Shown: piece after piece, positions 31,090 through 43,089 of the stretch | Position numbering within the stretch: the first letter of the stretch is position 1 | Layout: each line of letters starts with the position of its first letter | Assembly: GCA_007115705.1 (NCBI GenBank) | Contig: QXEO01000531.1 | Span: 11,368,828 to 11,432,827 of the forward strand | Length of the DNA: 64,000 bases | Source of the DNA: Dactylis glomerata | Lineage: Eukaryota > Streptophyta > Magnoliopsida > Poales > Poaceae | Direction of reading: 5' to 3' | Translations under genes and position numbers: made by a program | Notes under the pieces: model-generated | The model's input: the letters and a program-made list of their open reading frames with translations, nothing else | The model's database searches: none | Told to the model about the DNA's origin: nothing

Positions 31090-34000
31090 TGCGGTGACCC
31101 AGCATACCACTGCATGTTGTAGTATGCAAGTCGTTGACATAACACTTATGAAACTCCATTTAACAAATATTACATCCCTCAGAGTGGTACAACAGAAACA
31201 TTGCGGGTCCACATACAAACTTTTATTATTACAAGCCAAATAAACAACAACTCCGAGGTCCTCTTAGGTTCATCGAGGATACCCCATTGACTCACAACTT
31301 ACATTACTTGTTCTAGAATAACTGAAAGTACATCTAAGAACTAAGATAGCTCAGCAACTTATTTAGTAGTGTTTTAGGTTGCTCGGAGAAACTAACGGTA
31401 CTATCTCGTCTACTGCTCGTCTTCCTCTTCTGCACCGTAGACGATCTTGTAATCTTCACCTTCTACACCACCGGACAAATCTGGCTCCTCATAGTAGATG
31501 TCCTCCTGGTTAACATTGGCGTAGAGTGCCTCCTCCTCCTGGGCTTTAGAGTCTAAGCAAGGGTTAAGAGGGAGTGGGGTGAGTAACGAGCGTTACCCAG
31601 CAAGTTCATTTAAAAGGGATAAGTATTTGATGCACTAGCTAGGACCATAGATCAATGATCACAGGTCATGCAGGTTTTCATAAACATTTCTTCAAGAGGA
31701 TGTTTTTATTCTGAAAAACTATGCCCGACAGTCTTCACAGGTCGACTAGAACTTCATGGAGTTCTTTTCCTGCCGCGTTCGCAGTTCCTTCCCGGAACAA
31801 GGAGTGACAAGCCACAATTTGATACACTCTGCAGAGGTGCGTTGCTTTACCCATGAGAGATCGAAGCCTTGCTGCACAACCAGGCGAATCTTTCCTGTCC
31901 ACACTTCCTTGGTGTGGGGCCCAGTCTTGTGATCCAAGCCAATCACTGCCCTTCTCCGCGACCCCGCATGCCCACCCTTTTGTAAGCTGGCTGGTCCCCG
32001 GTAGACATCTCCCGAATACACGGTTTTACCCACGACCAGATTCCTACAATCCATCATAGACACCTGGTACCGGGGGAAACTCAGGGGTCCCACCCATGTT
32101 GCTCCATCCCCGTGGAATGGCAGCTCCGGCACGGTACATCCGTTGACATGCAGAAGGAAGAAGATCCGGCTGACTTTCCCGTCCCATTCCAGATCTCATG
32201 GTTAACGTGTATTATACAGCGCAAGAATCACTGGCGACATTGGTTGTTAAGTCCTAGGGTTCACTTTCCCGTGCAAATGGAACCTCCACCACATCTATCA
32301 CACCGTGGTTCCATTTGCCAACCATCCTAGGTTACCACCACTCGGGTCGATAACCAGCTAACATATTAATTATGAAAAGAGAACCTTTTGCTTTTAGATG
32401 CAGTAGTAAAACCACAGGTATAAGTTTGCAAGTAATTTGCTAAAAATAATCAAAAGGCATGAGCAAGAGTGAACTTGCCTTGAGACTGCAAGGTATTGCA
32501 ATCGAAAGCTTCGGTTGAACCCTGAACCCCAGGTTCTGGAAAAATAGCATCATTGTCTGGTAAGACAATGTTTAAAGAGGCAAATCATGCTATGATGCAT
32601 ATAGATGCTATGCATTAGGGTTTAAGTGATTTACCCCCCTTTGGTGTGTTGTATTTTAGTTTTAACAAAGATTTAAGTACTCAGGAATTCAATTAGATGC
32701 TAAGTCAAACCTGTGCATCTAAATGGTAAAACTAACACTTATGTTGTTATGGAACTGTTTAGGCATGATACCAACTATTCAAATTTGTAGTTACAAATTT
32801 TAGGTCATTTATGATATAGCAATTTTTATATTCCCACATAATAGTCAAAATATCATGAACAAAGTTTATTCAACTTTTTGGGATTATTTTCATTCTTTAA
32901 AATACTATGTTACAAGTAATATTCAAAAATCATTTTTAGTTCATTTTTAAATACTCACAGGGTATTACTATCAATTTCTAGAAACTCTAGAATCTAATAA
33001 ATTTTATTTTATTTTTAACTAGGGCTAGGCTAAAATCTGCTGGCTAATAGGCCGAAGCCCAACTGGCCTGGCCGGCCCATCTCGGCCCACTCCGGCCTGG
33101 TCGGCCTGCTGGGTAAACCGACCGATGACCCCGACCTCGTCTCCCTCCTCTCGCTTCTGCTCGACCCCGATGCCCCTGCCGCCGCCTGCGCTGGCTCCGA
33201 CGAGCCCCGGCCAATCCGGTCGCCGCCGTTGGTCACAGGGGACCAGCACTCGCGGATCTACTCCGCCCCCGTGCTCGATTCACCCGGCGCCTCCTCTGGT
33301 GGCTGCACCGAACCCCTCTGGGGCTAGGGTTCCGGCCCGCTGCCGCCTTCCCGATGCTCCTCCGGCGCTGCTCGCCCGGCCACCATCGGGATCAGATGCG
33401 GATGTCCTCCAGGCCCTCGAGCTGGCGTGGCTCGGCGCGGGTGGTGCCGTGGCACCCTCGTGCCGCCACGCTGCCTCTGCCGCCGCCACCACCTCGACGT
33501 CGCTGCCTCTCTGAGGTTCCCTAACTACGGGTATTACTCCAACCTCCTTCCCCTCTACTACCCGGCTACTGCCTACGAGCTTGTTGCTGTTGTAAATGAT
33601 GGTGTCCTAGTCTTCTGCACTTAGGCACCAAATTGGCTCACTCCCCAGTAGCTTAGAGCACTGGCAGATACCCGTCTGTGGTGATTAGTTGGCTAGTGAA
33701 ATCCGTTTATTAGATGGCTGAAGTGATGATATGCATGCACTGTCTAAGGTGAAATTTCTGTTAAATGTTGACTGGACCTTGGGTTCAGTTTGACAGTTAA
33801 TTCTTACTGTCCCTATGCTCTGTGAATTATGAGGTGCACAAGCATACTTTGCTTATGGGCTGCTGTTAGCTACTTTCTATCAAACAGTTAGGGTGCTAAA
33901 CTGAATGTTTGATTCAGTTTCTTTGGTGTGAGTGGATGGATTCATGTGATGCTCCAAGATATAAGTGATGGAATTGAGTGAGGATGATACTAGGGTTTTC

Positions 34001-35841
34001 CTAGATATGATCTCTGTGATAATTGTTGGAATAAATGATGAACTTAACTGAATTTTATTTCAGAGATATGAACTGAATTTTTATTCAGTGATGATTTAAT
34101 CAAGCCCCAATTTCTATATTCTTGTAGAATATTATGCTTGATCCAATATGACTGCTGCTATCCTTTTATAAAGCTCCTGTGGTGCCTCCAGGAGAGTATG
34201 CATGTTAGTGAGTTGAGATGTTTGGTTGGCTGTGCTTTGATCTGGTATGCAAATCTGATGCTTGTAATGACCTTGGTTGCTGTGGTGTGTACAAAATAAG
34301 CTTCAGCTTAATGATATACTGATAAGAACAGATATGTGCTGGTTTGCCTAATTTGGCCAATGATGCAAAGGCTGAGGCCCTATTTCTTGATAAGAACAGA
34401 TATTAATTTGCCTATCAATATTCTGTGATGATTTTGCATAGCACTCCTATGCAAGATTGAGAGTATTCCTGCTACCCCACTATTTCTCTTGTTAATGATA
34501 AGAACAGAAACTATTGCTTGTTCTTGGTTTGTTCACCTTATTGCTGAAATTTTTAGAAGAAGTGAAGTTGGTATCAGGCTTGGTTCTGGTGCCCTTCTCC
34601 TCCTTCTTGATCTGGATCTTGTGGTGGTCTTGTCCTGCTTGATCTGGCTCGACTAGACACCTTGCTGCCACCATGCTTCACCTTCCTGGCAGCCCTGCTC
34701 CTCCTCTTGATCAGCTCCTGGTGATCTTCTAAGTGACCATGGTCACTTGTGTCTTAAGCTGGGATCTTTGTGGTGATGTTTTCTTGAGTGTTCTTGAGTC
34801 AAGATGAGGAGAGATGGTGTGTGTGGTATGGCTGCCCCTGTGATGCTTATCTAGTCCTGGTGAGCAACTTGTGTTTGCCTTGCTTGCCTTCTGAAGCAAG
34901 CCACGGCTGTGTCATGTTTATCTTGATTGGTGATTTCTTTTGATGTTGCCACTTGTATTTCTGGCTGTGCAAATTTTACTGATCTTGCTAAATGTATTTT
35001 TGGTGGCCTCCTAATTCTGCTTAACTAATACCATGTTAAGTATGAATTTAATATAAACTGATTTGGATTTATTTCTTTAAACTTAGCTAGAATTAGAGGG
35101 TGTCAATCTATCTACTGCTATTGTTATCTGTTTCAAAATTTGTTTTGGTTGCTTGACTTAAAGATGCCTATCAATTCAAGTGTATGAATTATGGACCCTT
35201 TTTCCAGAATTGGTTATTTGTTTAAATGATGCCCTCTATTTCTAGGACATAGAATTTAGGAGTTCTTCCTAAATTCTTTTTTCTGAGTTTAATAAATTAA
35301 ATTGCCTCCAGAAAATATGGAGGCAAACATTTTAATCAAACAAACAAGTTTCCTTATCTTTGGTACTTCTTATTTGCAGGAATGAAGATGATGTCAAGAT
35401 TGAAGATTAGTTGGGATTTTTATTTATTCCTTTTGTAATATTTATTCATTTTTGTAATTAATCTCACTATTTGAGATTTGTAATACAATACACTATGCAA
35501 TTGTAATAAAGGCATTAACCCTAAACTATTTTCTATATTCAATTTGTGCGATGTTTATTATTCAATTGTTTATTTCAAAATTATTTGAATTATTATCTAG
35601 TTCAAATTTAAATGTTGAATTTCAAATTCCTTCCCCCCAAATCAATGATTCAACAAAGGTCATGCCGAAATTCATCGCACTCACTCCGATGCACTAAACT
35701 TAAACATCAGAGCAAAAGGAACTTCAGTCGCTTTGTGTTTTAGATAATTTGCGCGAAAATTTTCCAGGTTTTCAGATGCTTGAATGCAATGCACAAACCC
35801 TGATTCTACCCCCGTTTGGTCCTAAACGCTGGGATGTTATG
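31090..35841. mobile_element. L: solo LTR of the long I family, 4.75 kb
   Basis: Start TGCGGTGACCCAGCATACC aligns with TGTGGGGACCCCGGCTTACC of I1. End GGGATGTTATG aligns with GGGCTGTTACA of I3, the terminal CA having changed to TG. Target copies CATAG (31085-31089) and CACAG (35842-35846) differ by one transition. Removing L restores one open gag frame in H. No second LTR or internal region is present. It holds an AT-rich left third, a GC-rich block (33030-33540) and an AT-rich right third. The Pro/Ala-rich frame at 33125-33514 is compositional. Confidence 0.8.
35380..35530 (+). terminator. Probable plus-strand splice acceptor and poly(A) region in L
   Basis: TTATTTGCAGGAATGAAG resembles an intron 3' end, followed by T-rich sequence with TTTTGTAAT and TGTAATAAAGGC, typical of plant 3' ends. 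Suggests L is transcribed left to right. Weak, pattern-only evidence. Confidence 0.3.
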
Positions 35842-36090
35842 CACAGCTTGGTTAGATAACTTAGCAATAAGAGTATTGTTGTTTTTGGTGTTTTTCAGTA
35901 ACATTTTATTTTGCTCATTTTGATAATTTATAAAATATTTTAATGAACTTTCTAATGCAGGAAGATTGTTACCACTAACTCCATTATTATCAGTATTATC
36001 ATTTGGATTTGGATTGCCTGCAGTGTTAGAATAATTCTTTTGAAAATTAGAGCAATAAGTTTAACTCTTCCAAGCAGGCATATAAGGATT
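35842..36090 (-). pseudogene. Element H: middle gag piece between L and C
   Basis: Minus-strand frame with NDNTDNNGVSGNNLPALESSL, ending NNNTLIAKLSNQ before L, an Asn-rich linker plus helix as in Athila-type gag. It is bounded by GGATT (36086-36090), the target duplicate of C. One in-frame stop lies near 36060. Confidence 0.7.
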
Positions 36091-37515
36091 TGATATGTCT
36101 CAAACGTATCTATAATTTTTAATGCTCCATGCTTGTTTTTACACCATTTGCCTTGTGTTTCATTACACTTCGTGGCGTTTTTATGCTATTTCCAGAACTA
36201 ACCTACTAACAAGATGCCACAGTGCCAGTTCCTTGTTTTTTGCTATTTTTGTGTTTCAGAAAAGCTACACAGGAAATATTCTCAGAATTGGACGAAACAA
36301 GTTCTAGAAGTCTTATTTTTCCCGGAAGAGGACCGAAGACCGAACGAGAGCCGGAGGGGGGCCAGAGGCTGCCCACACCATGAGGGGGCGCGGCCAAGGC
36401 CCTGGCCACGCCCACCTATGGTGAGGCCCCCCTGGTCGCCTCCTGACGACGCCCCTTCGCCTATAAGAAGTCTCCCAACGGAAAACCCTAGAACAATCGG
36501 TGAAATTTACAGAACAGTTCCGCAGCTCCACCACTGCCGCCGACGAATTTCGGGGGACAGAAGTCTCTGTTCCGGCACCCTGCCGGGACGGGGAAGTGCC
36601 CCCGGAGAGATCTCCATCGCCGTCCCTGCCGTCTCCATCGACCTCACCGCCATCTCCATCAACCTTGTTGTCTCCTATGATGAGGAGGGAGTAGTTCTCC
36701 CCCGGGGCTGAGGGCTCTACCGGTACCTATGTGGTTGACCTCTCTCTCCCATGATGTGATCTTTATGTGATCGTGAGCTTTGTATCTAGTTGAATTGGTA
36801 GATGTTATTAGTCAGATATTATGCTACTCCCGTGCTTTATATTTGTAATCTCCGGAGATACCTTGTATCATGGTGTGAAGGTGACTAGCGTGCGCATCAT
36901 GTGTATATTTTTGGTTAATGTCTCTATGAAATGTTGGTGTTTGTTGGAACCATCTAGTGCGTTCATGGTGATAGTGTGGGACAATCTAGTTTGGGTACAT
37001 ACGGACTTTGAGGAGTGCTTCGTAGCCCTACGCATGATTAGTGTTCGTTTTCTATTGGAGAATTGTTTTGAGTTGCATATTGGTGATAGTATCTATTGGT
37101 TCAATTATGTTATATTTGTTGGGAGTGTGTCCACTAGTGAAAGTATGATCCCTAGGCCTTGTTTCCAAGCATTGCACACCGTTTCCTTTCAGTTTTGTTA
37201 CATGTTTGCTTGCAGCGATACTTATTTCAGATTACGTTTATTACTCATAATCATCACTACTACTTATATTTCACTATCTCTTCGCCGAACTAGTGCACCT
37301 ATACATCTGACAAGTGTATTGGGTGTGTTGGGGACACAAGAGACTTTCTGTATCGTAATTGCAGGGTTGCTTGAGAGGGATAGCTTTGACCTCTTCCTCC
37401 CTGAGTTTGATAAACCTTGGTTGATCCACTTAAGGGAAACTTGCTGCTGTTCTACAAACCTCTACACTTGGAGGCCCAACACTGTCTACAAGAACAGATG
37501 TGTGCGTAGACATCA
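36091..37515 (+). repeat. Element C 5' LTR (1425 bp)
   Basis: TGATATGTCTCAAACG to GTAGACATCA. TATA at 36462-36468. The 281-codon frame at 36821-37666 spans LTR and leader and has no recognised domain, so it is not called. Confidence 0.92.
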
Positions 37516-37525
37516 AGCTCTTTTC

Positions 37526-37543
37526 TGGTGCCGTTGCCGAGGA
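37526..37543 (+). other. Element C primer-binding site (tRNA-Asp type)
   Basis: TGGTGCCGTTGCCGAGGA, two mismatches to the tRNA-Asp complement, 10 bases after the LTR. Confidence 0.8.
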
Positions 37544-37655
37544 GGTAAGGTAAAAGGTACTCACATCCTCCTGTGTGAGCGCTCGAAGTTATTTCCTTTA
37601 GATTTTGCAATTATATCTTTTTGTTTCTTGTTTTTATTTTCACTAGTAAGGCTAA

Positions 37656-39404
37656 ATGGAAAGTAAAGAGTTCTTTAGTCTTTTTCCTGAGTTTAGGTTT
37701 GAGGAGAAAATTGAAAAACCTTTGGAGCTTAATTTGCATGCTAATAGTGTTGTTAGTATGAATTCTTTGAACACCGTTTTAGAAAAGTCTAAGCTTGGGG
37801 AAGTTGGTTTTGTTAAGCATGATATTTTTAGTTCCCCAGCTTTAGTGGAGAAAGTTTGCTCTGATGATATTTTATCTCCCATATGTGATAATTCTTATGA
37901 TGCTTGTGCTCCTCATCCTTTTAAAATACCTATGAAAATTGTTGAACGTGCTATGGATAACTGCTATTTAGGAGATGGAACTATCCATCCTGGTGATCAT
38001 TTGCTCTTTATACATGAATTATGCGAGTTGTTCAAGTGTGCAGGTATTTCGACGAACCAAGTTAAGAGGAAGCTATTCTCTTTATCACTGAAGGGCAGAG
38101 CTGCGGAATGGTATAAAACACTGAAGGATGGCCGACCTATTGATTGGGAGGAAATTGTACCTCTCTTTTATTCTAAATTCTATCCTTCTAGTGAGGTTTA
38201 TAAAGATAGGAATTACATTTATAATTTTCATCCGCATGAGGGAGAAAGCATTGCCCAAGCGTGCGGAAGATTGAAGTTACTAATGCACAAATGTCCTATT
38301 CATGATCTTCCCCGTAATATTGTTATTAATAATTTTTATGCAAGGCTTTTAGGATATTACAAGGACTATCTAGATGCATGCTTTGATGGGTCTTTCACAA
38401 GTAAGGATGTTGACACCAAGTGGGATCTGCTTGAAACAATTCAAAACAATATTAAAGGTTGGGATAGCGACAAAGGTAAAGGATCAGGTATGAATTACAA
38501 GTTTGATTGCATTAAGTCTTTCGCTGAAACTACTGATTTTCAAGAGCTTAGTGCTAAGTATGGTCTTGATCCTCAAATTATGATTGATTGTTTTAAAGCC
38601 TTTGCTTCTCATATTAATGTTCCTAAAGGAAATGGGGACGTGTATCATGAACCTTTTAAGGACACTTGCATACAAAGTGATATTGTTGTTGATGATTGCA
38701 ATAAACATGCTCGAACCTCTGAAAGTCTTATTTCCTATAAGCATGTTAATTTTTGTGGAGTACATAGACCTTGTGAACAGAGTCACAACAAGGAAAATTA
38801 TTGTGTCCACCATGCAAATGAAGAAACCCGAACGTGGCACAAGGCTATAGGCGAGCTCGGTAAAAAGGTTTGTAAGCTTTATCCTTTTCTTTGTAAACAT
38901 TGCGATGACATAGGTCATTTTAATTTCCAATGCTCAAGCCCTAATAGTTACGCTTCTAGTACCGCAAGTTTGTATTGTGATGACAAGATTACTCTCAATC
39001 AGCATGATGAGCTTACTTTGTTTTTGGGGTGTGAAGAGATATCTAGAAAGATTTCTTTGGTTGATATGAATGATGTTGATATTAATAGCACCCTTCGTGG
39101 TTGTCGTCTCTATTGTGTTAAAGATTGCCTTGCAAATACTTACATACAAAACCTTATAAAACATGATGTTTTGCCAAGCTATGATAGGACTAATAGATGT
39201 TTTTATCTTATTAATAGAGAGGAGGAATCCTCCAAAGTTTCTTCTGTTGTTTCTGTCAGTAAACCAGATTATGTGGAGAAGATGCCTTTCCCTCCTAAAG
39301 GATATGTGGAGAAGATGCCCTTCAAGTCTCTCCCTCCTAAAGGAGAGAGTAAGAAGAGTATGAAGAAGAAGAAGAAGAAGAAGAAGAAGAGGAGTAAAAG
39401 GTGA
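37656..39404 (+). CDS. Element C: gag (582 aa) with zinc knuckle
   Basis: ATG 37656 follows PBS and leader. Residues about 90-260 are the retrotransposon gag domain: FIHELCELFKCAGIS, FSLSLKGRAAEWYKTL, DWEEIVPLFYSKFYP, EGESIAQACGRLKLL. Residues about 410-425 form the knuckle CKHCDDIGHFNFQC (CX2CX4HX4C). The C-terminus holds a duplicated VEKMPFPPKG / VEKMPFKSLPPKG and a lysine run encoded by (AAG)n. The frame ends at TGA 39402-39404, but the same frame stays open for 262 more codons (next entry), so this stop may be a mutation of CGA or a read-through site. The protein would form virus-like particles and bind the element RNA. The length is normal for this group. Confidence 0.85.
   Translation: MESKEFFSLFPEFRFEEKIEKPLELNLHANSVVSMNSLNTVLEKSKLGEVGFVKHDIFSSPALVEKVCSDDILSPICDNSYDACAPHPFKIPMKIVERAMDNCYLGDGTIHPGDHLLFIHELCELFKCAGISTNQVKRKLFSLSLKGRAAEWYKTLKDGRPIDWEEIVPLFYSKFYPSSEVYKDRNYIYNFHPHEGESIAQACGRLKLLMHKCPIHDLPRNIVINNFYARLLGYYKDYLDACFDGSFTSKDVDTKWDLLETIQNNIKGWDSDKGKGSGMNYKFDCIKSFAETTDFQELSAKYGLDPQIMIDCFKAFASHINVPKGNGDVYHEPFKDTCIQSDIVVDDCNKHARTSESLISYKHVNFCGVHRPCEQSHNKENYCVHHANEETRTWHKAIGELGKKVCKLYPFLCKHCDDIGHFNFQCSSPNSYASSTASLYCDDKITLNQHDELTLFLGCEEISRKISLVDMNDVDINSTLRGCRLYCVKDCLANTYIQNLIKHDVLPSYDRTNRCFYLINREEESSKVSSVVSVSKPDYVEKMPFPPKGYVEKMPFKSLPPKGESKKSMKKKKKKKKKRSKR
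39361..39393 (+). repeat. (AAG)n repeat coding for the gag lysine run
   Basis: About ten GAA/AAG triplets directly before the gag stop. Confidence 0.85.
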
Positions 39405-40190
39405 GAGGACACGGTATCTTCCCCTAAGCATTATGATCCTCTTATAGATTATGATAATTCTGATTGGGATGATATTCCTATGCCTGTTACCTATGTTAGT
39501 GATCATGATTGGGAAAAGCACTCTTCTTTTGATATTGAAAATCTTTTTGGTACCAATTCTAAGGTTAATAATTGTTGTACCATTAGTACTATCCATGTTC
39601 CTTTCTATGATGATATGTTTGATGAGTGTGCTTTACGAAATAGCTGTTCTCTCGCTTATGATGATACTAAACCTCTAGTTTATGATGGTTATGATGATGA
39701 GTATAATATTTTCAGTTCACCTACTATTGAGGAGGAAAATAGTTATGATTATAATATGCCTCCTGCTTTTGTTGATTATGGTGATGAGAATAATTATTCT
39801 GTTGAATCTGCCCCTACTACGATTGCTCATGTGGGGAGTATTAATTCTTTTATGCATGTGGCTCATGATAGGGATGCTTTATGTGATAGTTATGTTGTTA
39901 ATTCTATTCATGATGCTACTGAAAGTTACTATGAGAGAGGGAGACATGGTTTGATGGATCTCAACAATATTGAGTTTCCCCTCTTTTTGTTGCAATTCTT
40001 GAAGTTGTACTTGTTTTGCCTTTCTATGCTTTTTGCTTTCCGCTTTCATGACTTGTCTCTTTACAAGACTATTTTTCATAGGAAGTGGTTTAGATTTAAA
40101 TGTGTTTCATATTTGCTTTTTGATGCTCTCTATTGCTTCAAGTTCTTATATAGCACCTTTGCCTCAAGCTCTTTTATGGCGCCTACATGA
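39405..40190 (+). CDS. Element C: in-frame extension after the gag TGA (262 codons)
   Basis: Same frame as gag, open from the TGA to 40190. The first ATG is at 39480. The first two thirds are rich in Asp, Tyr and Asn (YDGYDDEYN, EEENSYDYNMPP, VDYGDENNYS). The last about 65 residues are hydrophobic and aromatic (FPLFLLQFLKLYLFCLSML, VSYLLFDALYCFKFL) with basic residues between, so they could cross or associate with a membrane. No protease, RT or envelope motif is recognised. It ends 18 bases before the conserved post-coding stem-loops, the position where the coding part ends in A and B, which suggests the extension was once coding. Confidence 0.55.
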   Translation, partial: EDTVSSPKHYDPLIDYDNSDWDDIPMPVTYVSDHDWEKHSSFDIENLFGTNSKVNNCCTISTIHVPFYDDMFDECALRNSCSLAYDDTKPLVYDGYDDEYNIFSSPTIEEENSYDYNMPPAFVDYGDENNYSVESAPTTIAHVGSINSFMHVAHDRDALCDSYVVNSIHDATESYYERGRHGLMDLNNIEFPLFLLQFLKLYLFCLSMLFAFRFHDLSLYKTIFHRKWFRFKCVSYLLFDALYCFKFLYSTFASSSFMAPT

Positions 40191-40208
40191 GCATCTTTGC
40201 GAATTATT

Positions 40209-40258
40209 GCGCCTAGCTCAAAGGCGTTAAAGAAAAGCACTCTTGGGAGATAACCCAA
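40209..40258 (+). ncRNA. Conserved double stem-loop (element C copy)
   Basis: GCGCCT-AGCTCAA-AGGCG, then TTGGG-AGATAA-CCCAA (40243-40258), identical in both stems to B. Confidence 0.7.
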
Positions 40259-43089
40259 TGTTTTACTTTCAGTTATTTTTCTTTTATTTGAGTCTTGGAA
40301 GTTATTACTACTGTAATAACCTCTCCTTATCATTTTTATTTCGCTTTTGTGCCAAGAGAAGCCTCTAATCTGAGTGAGGTAAGATTTGAGGATGTTGCTG
40401 TCCTGAAACAGATTTCGGTGCTGCACCGTAAAAATTATTGAAAATTCTCTGTACATCTTTTGGACCTGAGATTTCTTGTACATATGCCCCAGGTTATATC
40501 CAAACTTTCATTAGATAAACACTTTTTGATTTGAGCAACAGAAAACCCTCTAAAAATTCGACCTTTGTCAGCTGTTCTGTTTTGACAGATTTCTCGCTTT
40601 CTTTTTGAGTTCTTTTGATCACGGAACTTTTGGGGAAGTTGCTACAGTAGTATATACTTTATATGTGGTGGTTTTGAGTTGAAACCTGAAGAAAAAAGGG
40701 GTTGATTCAATATTATGCTTACACTAATGTTGCTAATAGATTTGTGTTTAGTTTTGTATGAAGGAAGTTTTCAAGTGTAGGGATTGGAGAATGATGAGAT
40801 GAGATGAAGAATGGACAAAAGCTCAAGCTTGGGGATGCCCATGTCACCCCAAGAAATATCCAAGAGGTACAAGCATCAAAGCTTGGGGATGCCCCGAGGC
40901 ACCCCCTTCTTCATCGGCAAAAATCAGGTCACCTTTCAAGACACTATATTTTTATTGCTTCATGCATTATGCATTTTTCTTGGAGCGTCAGTTGTTTTTG
41001 CTTTTAGTTTTCTTTTGTTTTGTTTGCTGAAATAAATAGTTGGATCACATCATGTTTGTTTGGAGGGAGACATACTCCATTTTTCATTGCCAAGAACACT
41101 CTGGTTTCACTCTTATCGTTCAACAAGTGTTCTCTTTTTCTGCTACTGCGTTTAGCTTTTGTTTTTTGCCTTGATTTTTGTTCAGACCTTGTTATATCTT
41201 TGCATCAAGGTGTATTTTGACCTCTGGTCTATGTTGGTTTTCCTTAAAAAGAGTTGTTTAAATAAAAGTTCGAATGGTGTTGCAAAAGAGAAAAAGCTTT
41301 ATGCAAAAAAGTGGTACAAAAAGGAGCTTGTGTAGACTGTAGCCTAGGCTTTTGCATGTCGTGCTTGATGTCTTTTTGATAGTATGCTTAGTGGTTTTGC
41401 CGTAGCATGACTTGTCTCAAATGACTGAGATTGCTTAATGATCCTTTGAAAAAATCATGCGTTGTTTTTATTATTTGGAAGCATTATTTTGGTTTTCTCC
41501 TTGATGCTTTATTTGGGTTGACTTGGCGCATGCTCACACATGTTAGACTCATACAAAGTCGCCATTGCCTTTATGATCATTTAGTTTTTGACTTTTGATG
41601 CCATCTTATGCTTCTTTTAATATCGCTTTGTTGCTTTGCATGATTATGGCCATTATTGCTCTCTTAGTTGGTCGCTCCCAGTCTTTTGCTAGCCCTCATT
41701 TTGTACTGAGTATGAGCTCTACTCGTGCATCCAACTCCTAAAAACCAAGTTTGCCATTGTGTCCACCATACATACCTATTAGCAATTTGCTATTCGAAAG
41801 TACATTTGACTTGCTTTTATCTATCCTTCAAATTAAACTCTTTTTGGTGTTATGCAAAAATTGGTCAGTAAAGCTCTCATGAACCTGATGGCACACTTTA
41901 CTTTTCTCGTTCTAAAATTTGACATTGTGGCTCTCTTATGTTGAGTTGTTATGCTTGCAAGTTGTAAGTTGGAAATTAGCCCAGCCATGCCGTCATGGGG
42001 CAAGCTTTCAACATTGCACTATCTTTCATTTGAGTTGATATCGTGATCTTTTGTTTATGGATACTCGCGTTGTGAAATAAGTTGGGAATCTTGCGGGATC
42101 ATGGAGTTTTTATATGTGTTTGGGAAACGCCTGGGCCGCTAATCTAAGCCATGCATCATTCATGGTGGAAATTTACAGCATGCCCATAGTGGACATTCGA
42201 CGACGCATCTCACAATAAAAAGCTATACCAATGGTAAATAAAAGAGATGTCGAGGTGTTCATTGTCTGTTTGTCTTGTCATTTTGATGTGGGCTTGTTCC
42301 ATGTCATCGGGCAGGAGGTACCCCGTTGACGGTTCTCGATGATACACATATATTTACAATGACAAGAGCTTGCTTGGGACTCTAAGTCGAGTAGCATGAG
42401 GTTTGGGTATTCGTACTTCATGGGACACGATGTTTTCAACTTATGATTTGTCAAGCATATGCATCATAAGTGTATTCGCATTAACTTTAACCATTCAAGA
42501 TGCCTATGATGGGGGCAATGAGAGCTCAAATCAAGTAAGTACCATAATTTTTGAAGGTTTATAAAACTTGCAATCACTGCTTCCCTCCGCGAAGGGCCTT
42601 TCTTTTACTTTTATGTTGAGTCATGACCTTCTACCTTTATGCACCGTCTAAGAGAGCATAGTTGTCATTCTGAGTATAATGTGCATTTTCCCAAAGTTTT
42701 CATTGATTGATTCATGATGTTAGTTTCACTTGTTCTCAAATTACTTGTATCTAGTCACCCTCTTAAACTTGAAGGTGTCCTATGCATTTATGTTTTGCTA
42801 CTCCATGAGGGACAAGCTGAAAACCATTTGCTATGTTTTCCATATGGTTGAAACACACACACGTGACTTTCATTGTTTCATTTTCATGATCTTTCCTTTG
42901 TGTTTCTTTTCATGCTTTAACATGGTTGCTAAGTTTCTATTATCAAGATTATGTCTTTCATGCCCATGTTTTAAGTTCTTTGATCTCAGCACTCAATGCT
43001 CTACCTCGTTGATCAAATTGTGATGGTGCATCTTACCTCAAAAATTATTCTTTTTGTTATCACTTACCTACTCGAGGACGAGCAGGAGT
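40259..43089 (+). other. Element C 3' noncoding region
   Basis: 2.8 kb without a coding frame. 40259-41760 and 42570-43089 parallel element B, but 41761-42569 is unrelated to B and replaces the part that carries the 90-nt hairpin there. That section shows no recognisable content. Confidence 0.7.
40824..40895 (+). other. Two internal polypurine-tract copies (element C)
   Basis: CAAGCTTGGGGATGCC (40824-40839) and AAAGCTTGGGGATGCCCC (40878-40895), 54 bases apart. Confidence 0.75.

Noticed and set aside
33125..33514. Pro/Ser/Ala-rich 129-codon frame in L
   Set aside because: Product of GC-rich, CT-skewed sequence; the opposite strand is also open and no homologous frame is seen in I3.
36821..37666. 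281-codon open frame in C, with a 222-codon counterpart at 43888-44556
   Set aside because: It lies in the LTR and runs into the leader; the two copies are open because the LTRs are recent duplicates. No domain, Cys/Phe-rich composition, and no equivalent in B.
38934..39596. 220-codon minus-strand frame overlapping the C gag
   Set aside because: Antisense shadow of the gag frame and its (AAG)n run.
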